The notes under the pieces are model-generated. The model did no database searches. It was not told where the DNA came from and was given only the letters and a program-made list of their open reading frames with translations. Position numbers and translations under genes: made by a program. Below, piece after piece: positions 1 through 5,784 of a stretch of 6,019 nucleotides of DNA (the first letter of the stretch is position 1; each line of letters opens with the position of its first letter). The stretch is from JAGOBX01 sp017999075 [NCBI: Candidatus Babelota bacterium] (lineage in GTDB: Bacteria; JAGOBX01). The stretch lies in assembly GCA_017999075.1 (NCBI GenBank), contig JAGOBX010000243.1, forward strand, positions 1-6,019, written 5' to 3'.

Positions 1-1
1 A

Positions 2-616
2 AGGGAAAACCGGCATAAAATTGATTTTGCCCAGACAATGTCTGATAGTCAGTTTATAATGGTTTTAGAAAAAACTATTAAAACGATTGCACCTAAAGTT
101 GAACCTGTTTCTGCTAAACCTGTATTAAAAGAACAACCTTCTGAAAAAAGTTATTCGAAAAAATCTAAATCCTCTAAACCTGCAAAAAAGAAAAGTTTGA
201 AATCCAAGAAAAAACAGAAAGTATCAAAAAAGCAGAAAAAGTCGGGAAAACCTGAAGTTATTCAAAATATTGAACCTGTAAAACCGCGTGATTTAAAAAA
301 TATTCTTGATGATAGCATTGAATCAAGAGTTAAAACTCGAGAATTAAATGCTAATGAAATTAAAAATTCTTCTGCGGTTAAAAAATCTTCTGATGAAAAT
401 CAGTTTGATGAAAAAATCAAAACATTGCAGTCTAAAATTTCAAATTTAAAAACACAATTGAATACAACTTCCAGTGAAATTGACAGTTTGAAAAATTTAA
501 AAAAAGATAACCGGTCAGGGAAAGATGAAACTAAATCTGTTTCAGATGATAAAAAAACAAGAGAAGAACTGCGTAAACTTGAACTTGAAAAAATTAAATC
601 TATAGGCGTAGAATAA
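2..616 (+). CDS. Unknown protein with Lys/Ser-rich linker and C-terminal coiled coil (5' end outside window)
   Basis: I do not recognise a family. The reading frame is open from base 2. The first ATG (38) has no Shine-Dalgarno sequence, and the residues before it read as a plausible helix continuing into the protein, so this is probably the C-terminal part of a longer gene. Numbering from ATG 38, residues 1-18 look helical. Residues 19-80 are a disordered, very basic Lys/Ser/Pro/Gln-rich stretch with KKSK/KKKQK-type clusters. Residues 123-154 form a coiled coil with heptad positions I127, L130, I134, L137, L141, I148 and L151. The last 20 residues are a charged helix. No signal peptide or membrane segment is seen in the visible part. 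The next gene (tandem cNMP-binding folds) starts 31 bases downstream with no terminator between, suggesting co-transcription. Such basic tails can bind nucleic acid, acidic polymers or partner proteins; which applies here is unknown. The stop at 614-616 is certain; the start is not. Confidence 0.6.
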   Translation, partial: RENRHKIDFAQTMSDSQFIMVLEKTIKTIAPKVEPVSAKPVLKEQPSEKSYSKKSKSSKPAKKKSLKSKKKQKVSKKQKKSGKPEVIQNIEPVKPRDLKNILDDSIESRVKTRELNANEIKNSSAVKKSSDENQFDEKIKTLQSKISNLKTQLNTTSSEIDSLKNLKKDNRSGKDETKSVSDDKKTREELRKLELEKIKSIGVE

Positions 617-634
617 TTTTATTGAATTTACTTC

Positions 635-640
635 AGGTGA
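635..640 (+). promoter_or_regulatory. Ribosome binding site of the tandem cNMP-fold gene
   Basis: AGGTGA lies 7 bases before the ATG at 648. This spacing supports 648 as the start rather than the out-of-frame ATG at 641, which directly abuts the site. Confidence 0.6.
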
Positions 641-647
641 ATGATTT

Positions 648-1826
648 ATGAATATAAAAAACAACCAATCCCTGTTTAACTCCGGACAGGACGATAAGAA
701 AGTATATATACTTGCTAAAGGCGAAGTAAAACTTTTTTTAAAATCGAGTTTGACTGACAATGAATACCCGTTATTTTCAGTTAAAGATGCAGGCGCAATT
801 TTTGGAATTGTTGAAAATGTTTTAAATATAAAACGGATACTTACTGTTAAATCAGTTTCTGACGAAACAGATGTTAACGTAATTGATTTAGCAGGGAAAA
901 ATCTTACTGTAACAGTTCAGAGTAATCCGAAACTCGGTTTGCAATTTGCAATAAATCTTGCCTTGCGTTTGAAAAATACAAATAATCAATTAACATCTCT
1001 TTCTAAAATTTTGAATGATATAAGAACTAACACTAATAATTTATGCATTCAGTATTATGACATATGCGAGGAAATAAATCAGCTTAACGGTAAGTATCAG
1101 TTTCCTTGGTTGAAAGCTATTTATGAACAGGCAAAAATTAATTTAATATATAAATACGGGAGTTCAGCAAAAGCAGGTAAAGACGTTCTTGAAGAAATGG
1201 TTGAAGCACGAAAAAATGTAGTAGGTTCTGTAGAAAAAGAAAATCTGGAAACTTCCGGCGCTAAAATTTATAAACCAGGCGATGTAGTCTGCACTGAAGG
1301 AGATATAGGAAAAGAAATGTTTATCTTGCTTGACGGCGAGCTGAGCGTTTATGTAAATAATAATAAAGTGGCGGAAATTACTAAAAAAGGAGAAATCCTT
1401 GGGGAAATAGCGGTTCTATTAGGTTTGAAAACAAAATCTTTTGAAAAAAGAACTGCTACAGTTAAAGTTAAGAAAGAAGCCAAAATATTGAGTATACCGT
1501 TTGATAAGATTTTTGAAGTAATAAACAGAGATCCGAAGGTTATTGTGCATATTATGAAAACATTATCTGAACGTACTCCTGAATCGTATAATAAACTTAC
1601 GGAAACATACGAAAAAATGGATAAAGCTATTAATCTTATGAATCCTTCTGCTTCAACATCTGCTACTTGTCCGAAAGCGTTTCAGCAGATGATAACACTA
1701 ATTAATCAGAAGGCTAATGATAAAGATAAGGTGGATGCAATACTTAAAAAACTGGATAAACTGATAGATGATGCCAAAAAAGATTATAACAAATATTCGG
1801 AAATTTATGATAATTTGATTAAATAA
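648..1826 (+). CDS. Tandem cyclic-nucleotide-binding-domain protein without DNA-binding domain
   Basis: This 392-residue, probably cytoplasmic protein has two CRP-type cNMP-binding folds. The second (about residues 205-310) is clear. It has KPGDVVCTEGD followed by a MFILLDGELSVYV strand pair, then a phosphate-binding-cassette-like stretch with GEIAVL (252-257) and RTATV (268-272), and a closing helix. The cassette Glu and Arg are present, but about six extra residues separate them compared with CRP. The first fold (about 1-110) is shorter at its N-terminus (VYILAKGEVKLFL, 19-31) and has a degenerate cassette: FGIVENVLNIKR keeps an Arg but lacks the Glu after FG. A helical linker (about 110-200) joins the folds. 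The tail (311-392) is helical and Lys/Asp-rich. No helix-turn-helix, kinase, cyclase or channel segment is visible, so it is not a standard CRP/FNR regulator. It may sense cAMP, c-di-GMP or nothing, or act as a scaffold. It lies 31 bases after the coiled-coil gene and 32 before the protease gene. The fold assignment is firm; the ligand and role are unknown. Confidence 0.85.
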   Translation: MNIKNNQSLFNSGQDDKKVYILAKGEVKLFLKSSLTDNEYPLFSVKDAGAIFGIVENVLNIKRILTVKSVSDETDVNVIDLAGKNLTVTVQSNPKLGLQFAINLALRLKNTNNQLTSLSKILNDIRTNTNNLCIQYYDICEEINQLNGKYQFPWLKAIYEQAKINLIYKYGSSAKAGKDVLEEMVEARKNVVGSVEKENLETSGAKIYKPGDVVCTEGDIGKEMFILLDGELSVYVNNNKVAEITKKGEILGEIAVLLGLKTKSFEKRTATVKVKKEAKILSIPFDKIFEVINRDPKVIVHIMKTLSERTPESYNKLTETYEKMDKAINLMNPSASTSATCPKAFQQMITLINQKANDKDKVDAILKKLDKLIDDAKKDYNKYSEIYDNLIK

Positions 1827-1858
1827 AAATTTTATTTATATGTGAATGGGTTGAATTT

Positions 1859-4420
1859 ATGGTATTTGAAATTAATAAAAAAAAAGTATTTTTTTTTACA
1901 ACATTTTTTTTTATTTTTTATTTAATTCCTGGGAATTCTTTTCCACCTCCAGATCCAAAAATTGCCGGTGATCCAGAAATCATTAAATTATTTAATAATC
2001 ATTTAAGCTATAAAAATGAAACTAGAAAAACTGTAAGTAAATCTCCGGCGTATCGTTCATATCAGTATCCGTCAGCTTTAGGAACGCATAAAATATGTGT
2101 TATTCTTTTACAATTTACTAATAAATCTTTTCCGTCGCAGTATAATAAAACTTATTATGACAATGTGATTTTTAATACATCGTCAAACAGTTTATCGAAT
2201 TATTATAAAGAATGCTCTTACAATAAATTTAATTTGTCTGGTTCAGCGGCTGATATATATGGACCATTCACGAGTTCCAGAACAATGGAATACTATGGTT
2301 CGGATGGAAGTGATATTGATAACAGGTATGCTTCTATAAATTCAATGATTCAGGAAGTTGTAGAACTTGCTGAATCCAGTGTTAATTTTAGCAATTACGA
2401 TTCCAACGGAGATGGAAAAGTAGATCATTTAATAGTTATTCATGCCGGAGGAAACCAGGCTGTTTCAAAAGTTTCAAATGATATTTGGTCGCATAACTGG
2501 TTTATAAACGGATTTCTTGAATCGGCCTATCAGACAGATGACGGAGTTGATATTGTAACATATTCTACTTTTGAAGAAGATGCATCTTTAGGTATGATGG
2601 CGCATGAATTCGGTCATGATTTGGGGCTTCCTGATTTATATAATACACATACTGGAAATTCGGTTGTCGGGAAATGGTGTTTAATGGATTACGGGTTGTA
2701 TAATGGTATAAATTCAGATGGCAGATCTCCTGCTCATCCTTCGGTTTATAATAAAATATTATTAAATTGGATTACTCCTGTTTCAATAGTTTCTTCAGCG
2801 GCAAATTATAATTTGAATAATATAGAAGAATATGACGCGGCAATTAAAATTCCGCATCCTTCATCATCGAATTCATCTCAGGAATATTATTTAATTTCCA
2901 ACCGTCAGAAAAACGGGTATGATTCTTATTTGCCTGGATCTGGAATTCTGGTATGGCATATAAATGATTCAATTGGGACGTTAACTGAAAATAATATTAA
3001 TAATTTTTCTCAACAGCGTGTAAAGATTGTTCCACAGGATAATACAGAACCGTCGTGGAATTATGGAGATTCAACTGATCCATGGAAAAATAATCTGACA
3101 GGATTAACATCGTCTTCAGTTCCGAATAATGCCGCGCATAATGGTCAAACGTCATCTACTCCTATAATATCAAATATAGGAAGTTCGGGAGATGTAATGA
3201 CTTTAAATTTTTTATCAGGGTATCAGATTTCTGAAAATATTAATATTAGTTCTGTCAAATATAATTCTGGCGGCTGTACTGTTGAGTGGTCAATCAATCC
3301 GGATTTTTCTGAAATTTCCAATATATCTTACTATAAACTTGAATTATATACCGGATTATCATCTTCAATTTCAGATACTGTAATAACAACTTTTAATCCT
3401 TACTTGAATTTTCAGATGAACAGCCCTGTTTCGTCTATCAGAATTTTTGCGTATAATTCAGGGAATATGCTTATAACCCAATCAAAACTTTACCTTCTTT
3501 CAGATACTACTGTTTTAATAACTGATAATTTGATTTATGGTTCTTCAAATATTACGGTTATTTCAAATGATACAGTAGAAATAACGGCACTGACTGATTA
3601 TTCAGGGATACAGAAAAATTATATATTGTTAAATAAATCATCCGATACTTTTACCAAATTTCTTATTAATTCAGGAATAGATTTGAATTTTAATATTAAT
3701 TCTTTATCTAAAAAATTTTATATAAATTTACCTTTAATTCAAAAATGCAATGTCGTTTATTCAAAACCTGATAATAACGATCCTGTTGTTTCAGCATTGT
3801 TGCTGAATCAGGATTTTGAACCTAATTCTCTCATAAAATTAAATATTACAGATGAAACCAATTCTATTATAACTTCTGATTTTTCATCTTATTTTCAGGA
3901 TATTACTTTTATATGGCAAGATACTTCTGTTCAGGATATAACCAACTATTCATTGATGTACTATAATGAATCAACTGGAATGTGGGAAGTCGCGTTGTCT
4001 TCAATTGAATATGATAATAATTCAAAGATAATAAAAGGAACCATAAATCATTTAACAATGTTTGCGATAAAAAAAGTAGGAAGTTCATTGCAGAAAGCAG
4101 AAGTTTTTCCTAATCCGCATACTCCTGTCAACAATGGTAAAATTAAATTTTTTTATAAAGACAGCAGCGACACGGGTTTTGATTTTCCAATAAATACAAG
4201 TTTGAAAATTTATAACATTTCAGGTGAACTAATAACGGAAATTTATAAAACCACAGATGCAGGAACAGGAGACCCTTACGATAATATTAAAAATCAGTCT
4301 TTGCTGAATTGGGATTTGAAAAATTCGTCTAATTCGCCTGTATCATCAGGGGTTTATTTGTATGTTATTGAAACTCCGTCAGGTAAAAAATTTACTGGCA
4401 AATGTGCTGTAGTAAGATGA
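1859..4420 (+). CDS. Secreted M6-family (immune inhibitor A-like) zinc metalloprotease with C-terminal FlgD-like domain
   Basis: This is an 853-residue endopeptidase, probably extracellular or surface-attached. The N-terminus is a signal peptide: Lys 7-9, a hydrophobic core at about 10-24, and likely cleavage near residues 27-28 (GNS/F). The M6 catalytic domain spans about 70-455. It contains an EF-hand-like DSNGDGKVDH calcium loop (181-190), the zinc motif HEFGHDLGLPD (249-259; ligands H249, H253 and D259, catalytic E250) and a Met-turn WCLMDYG with M276. The Asp as third zinc ligand is the M6 signature. A beta-rich, fibronectin-III-like region follows (about 455-550), then further beta domains with a W-x-V...H-L-T-x-F module (about 695-738). 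The C-terminal domain (749-853) runs VFPNP...LKIYNISGELI...W-D-L...SGVYLYVIE...GKKFTGKCAVVR, the FlgD-Ig/sorting-domain pattern. The start at ATG 1859 fits the signal peptide, although its Shine-Dalgarno is weak (GGG at 1848-1850). Likely roles are degradation of external protein for nutrition or remodelling of surface proteins. All key catalytic residues are intact. Confidence 0.92.
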   Translation: MVFEINKKKVFFFTTFFFIFYLIPGNSFPPPDPKIAGDPEIIKLFNNHLSYKNETRKTVSKSPAYRSYQYPSALGTHKICVILLQFTNKSFPSQYNKTYYDNVIFNTSSNSLSNYYKECSYNKFNLSGSAADIYGPFTSSRTMEYYGSDGSDIDNRYASINSMIQEVVELAESSVNFSNYDSNGDGKVDHLIVIHAGGNQAVSKVSNDIWSHNWFINGFLESAYQTDDGVDIVTYSTFEEDASLGMMAHEFGHDLGLPDLYNTHTGNSVVGKWCLMDYGLYNGINSDGRSPAHPSVYNKILLNWITPVSIVSSAANYNLNNIEEYDAAIKIPHPSSSNSSQEYYLISNRQKNGYDSYLPGSGILVWHINDSIGTLTENNINNFSQQRVKIVPQDNTEPSWNYGDSTDPWKNNLTGLTSSSVPNNAAHNGQTSSTPIISNIGSSGDVMTLNFLSGYQISENINISSVKYNSGGCTVEWSINPDFSEISNISYYKLELYTGLSSSISDTVITTFNPYLNFQMNSPVSSIRIFAYNSGNMLITQSKLYLLSDTTVLITDNLIYGSSNITVISNDTVEITALTDYSGIQKNYILLNKSSDTFTKFLINSGIDLNFNINSLSKKFYINLPLIQKCNVVYSKPDNNDPVVSALLLNQDFEPNSLIKLNITDETNSIITSDFSSYFQDITFIWQDTSVQDITNYSLMYYNESTGMWEVALSSIEYDNNSKIIKGTINHLTMFAIKKVGSSLQKAEVFPNPHTPVNNGKIKFFYKDSSDTGFDFPINTSLKIYNISGELITEIYKTTDAGTGDPYDNIKNQSLLNWDLKNSSNSPVSSGVYLYVIETPSGKKFTGKCAVVR
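1877..1912 (+). repeat. Three 9-base homopolymers in the signal-peptide coding region
   Basis: A9 (1877-1885), T9 (1889-1897) and T9 (1904-1912) lie within 36 bases. They encode Lys7-9, Phe11-13 and Phe16-18 of the protease, using only AAA and TTT codons. Runs of this length can slip during replication or transcription, and a one-base change here would abolish the protease. Compositional bias plus a Phe-rich signal peptide is the simplest explanation; phase variation is only a possibility. Confidence 0.85.
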
Positions 4421-4502
4421 AAAAATTATAAATTAAAATAATAGTTTGATTTTATTAGAAATGCGGCAAATGATTAGTTCGCACTTCTTATTTTGATTTT
4501 TT
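4421..4502. other. Intergenic region between protease gene and gcvH, no clear signal
   Basis: This AT-rich gap has no convincing hairpin terminator and no recognisable -35/-10 pair at standard spacing. TTGATT at 4445-4450 resembles a -35 box, but no good -10 follows 16-18 bases later. A short TGCG/CGCA inverted pair (4462-4465 with 4480-4483) is too small to interpret. The gap is longer than those upstream, so gcvH may have its own promoter here. Confidence 0.4.
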
Positions 4503-4510
4503 AAAGGAGG
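4503..4510 (+). promoter_or_regulatory. Strong ribosome binding site of gcvH, fixes the start at 4520
   Basis: AAAGGAGG is a near-perfect Shine-Dalgarno sequence. The in-frame ATG at 4511 directly abuts it and cannot be the start. The ATG at 4520 lies 9 bases downstream and gives the usual GcvH N-terminus (MELPKNLKYSKEHEW). Confidence 0.85.
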
Positions 4511-4519
4511 ATGTTCTTT

Positions 4520-4903
4520 ATGGAATTGCCGAAAAATTTAAAATATTCAAAAGAACATGAATGGTGTAATATTGTTGACGGAATAGCTGTTGTAGGAATT
4601 ACTGATTATGCTCAAAAAGAACTTGGAGATGTTGTTTTTGTTGATTTACCGTCAAAAAACCAATTGGTAACCGCAAATGAAAAATTCGGAGAAATAGAGT
4701 CTGTTAAAGCTGTATCAGATATATTTTCTCCTATCAGCGGAACAATTATTGATGTAAATAATGAATTGTCTGATAATCCTGGATTGGTTAACGAATCGCC
4801 TTTTGAAAAAGGCTGGATGATTAAAGTTAAACCTTCAAATGATTCTGAATTGAATAATTTGATGACTGCTGATTCTTACAAAGAATATATTTCATCTTTG
4901 TAA
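4520..4903 (+). CDS. gcvH: Glycine cleavage system H protein
   Basis: GcvH is the lipoylated carrier of the glycine cleavage system. Its lipoyl arm takes the aminomethyl group from glycine after decarboxylation by GcvP, delivers it to GcvT for transfer to tetrahydrofolate, and is re-oxidised by GcvL. The protein is cytoplasmic. At 127 residues from ATG 4520 it matches the usual length of about 125-130. The family landmarks are all present: LKYSKEHEW (7-15), VGITDYAQKELGDVVFVDLP (25-44), the lipoylation site GEIESVKAVSDIFSPISG with Lys63, and the C-terminal NPGLVNESPFEKGWMIKVK (86-104). The genes for GcvP, GcvT, GcvL and lipoate attachment are not in the window, so whether a full glycine cleavage system exists cannot be judged. 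pdxJ follows 25 bases downstream in the same direction without a terminator, probably in the same transcript. The identification is secure. Confidence 0.97.
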   Translation: MELPKNLKYSKEHEWCNIVDGIAVVGITDYAQKELGDVVFVDLPSKNQLVTANEKFGEIESVKAVSDIFSPISGTIIDVNNELSDNPGLVNESPFEKGWMIKVKPSNDSELNNLMTADSYKEYISSL

Positions 4904-4918
4904 TAATTTTTATTTTTT

Positions 4919-4922
4919 GGAA
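4919..4922 (+). promoter_or_regulatory. Probable weak ribosome binding site of pdxJ
   Basis: GGAA lies 6 bases before the GTG at 4929. The alternative in-frame TTG at 4917 has only A/T upstream, with no Shine-Dalgarno. This favours GTG 4929 as the start, although the site itself is weak. Confidence 0.45.
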
Positions 4923-4928
4923 ACTATA

Positions 4929-5657
4929 GTGAAAAAAATTATTAAGTTAGGCGTTAATATTGATCATATCGCTACTATTAGACAGGCTCGCGGAGGAAAT
5001 GAACCTGATCCCGTAACTGCTGCTGGAATAGCAGAACTTAACGGAGCAGACGGAATTACAGTTCATCTTAGAGAAGACAGAAGGCATATTCAGGATAGGG
5101 ATCTTGACATTCTTCGGAAAACAGTTAAAACTTCTTTAAATCTTGAAATGGCGAATAATGATGAAATAATTAAAATAGCTTTGGCAGTAAAACCTGATCA
5201 GATTACACTTGTTCCGGAAAAAAGAATGGAACTCACAACTGAAGGCGGTCTTGATGTAGAAAAAAACATTTTTTCTTTGACTGAAACTGTAAAAAAATTT
5301 ATTAATGCAGGAATAACAGTAAGTTTGTTTATTGATCCTGATAAAAAACAGATTGAAGCATCATCCAAAACAGGGGCGTCTCATATAGAACTGCATACCG
5401 GTTCATATGCGAATTCCGATAAAAATAATCATTATTCGGAATTAAATAAAATTCTTGAATCTGCTATGTTTGCAAAGGAACTTGGATTTATTGTTAATGC
5501 AGGACATGGATTGAATTATATTAATGTTTATGATTTGTTTAAGTTTCAGTACTGGAACGAATTCAATATAGGTCATTCAATAATTTCAAAAGCTGTTTTT
5601 TTAGGACTTGACAATGCTGTCAGAGAAATGAAAAATATTTTAATTCATATGCATTAG
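4929..5657 (+). CDS. pdxJ: Pyridoxine 5'-phosphate synthase
   Basis: PdxJ condenses 1-deoxy-D-xylulose 5-phosphate with 3-amino-2-oxopropyl phosphate to give pyridoxine 5'-phosphate, the ring-closing step of the DXP-dependent vitamin B6 pathway. It is a cytoplasmic TIM-barrel enzyme. From GTG 4929 the product is 242 residues, close to E. coli PdxJ (243), and its N-terminus reads MKKIIKLGVNIDHIATIRQARG. Family motifs are intact: GADGITVHLREDRRHI (39-54, catalytic His46), NLEMA (71-75, Glu73), VPEKRMELTTEGGLDV (95-110), GASHIELHTGSYA (149-161), VNAGHGLNY (189-197, His193) and FNIGHSII (212-219). A TTG at 4917 would add four residues but lacks a ribosome binding site. The gene follows gcvH closely and is probably co-transcribed with it. 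PLP made from its product is the cofactor of GcvP, so the pairing is metabolically sensible. The presence of PdxJ implies the PdxA/PdxJ route rather than PdxS/PdxT. The identification is secure; the start is likely but not certain. Confidence 0.96.
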   Translation: MKKIIKLGVNIDHIATIRQARGGNEPDPVTAAGIAELNGADGITVHLREDRRHIQDRDLDILRKTVKTSLNLEMANNDEIIKIALAVKPDQITLVPEKRMELTTEGGLDVEKNIFSLTETVKKFINAGITVSLFIDPDKKQIEASSKTGASHIELHTGSYANSDKNNHYSELNKILESAMFAKELGFIVNAGHGLNYINVYDLFKFQYWNEFNIGHSIISKAVFLGLDNAVREMKNILIHMH

Positions 5658-5719
5658 GATTTTGAAATAGATTAACTTTCGATTTTTGGAATAAAATTAA
5701 GATATGTTTTAAAATTAAA

Positions 5720-5760
5720 AAAAACATCAAACTGCATTGGAAATGCAGTTTGATGTTTTT
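5720..5760. terminator. Probable bidirectional intrinsic terminator between pdxJ and hydrogenase genes
   Basis: A perfect 19-bp inverted repeat (5720-5738 paired with 5742-5760) surrounds a 3-base GGA loop. The core CATCAAACTGCATT pairs with AATGCAGTTTGATG. The stem is flanked by T5 at 5756-5760 for the + strand and by an A8 run at 5717-5724, which reads as eight U on the - strand. It lies between two converging genes, 62 bases after the pdxJ stop and 24 bases after the hydrogenase stop (read on the - strand). It is therefore placed to end both transcripts. The longer U-tract makes it look stronger for the - strand transcript. Confidence 0.9.
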
Positions 5761-5784
5761 AAAATAGTTTAGAATTATTTCTGT

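Noticed and set aside
641-643. ATG as alternative start of the tandem cNMP-fold gene
   Set aside because: It is out of frame with the conserved fold and directly abuts the AGGTGA ribosome binding site.
617-647. Shared GTGAATG word in the gaps before the cNMP-fold gene (637-643) and the protease gene (1842-1848) as a regulatory repeat
   Set aside because: Seven bases shared between two AT-rich ribosome-binding regions is easily chance; the surrounding bases do not match.
542-760. 72-codon open frame on the - strand
   Set aside because: It overlaps the end of the coiled-coil gene and the start of the cNMP-fold gene antisense. Its product is a Phe/Lys-rich translation typical of reversed AT-rich coding DNA, with no ribosome binding site or family resemblance.
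4421-4510. Possible riboswitch or terminator before gcvH
   Set aside because: The gap is short, has no stable G+C-containing stem, and shows none of the conserved elements of a glycine riboswitch. The only inverted pair is 4 bp.
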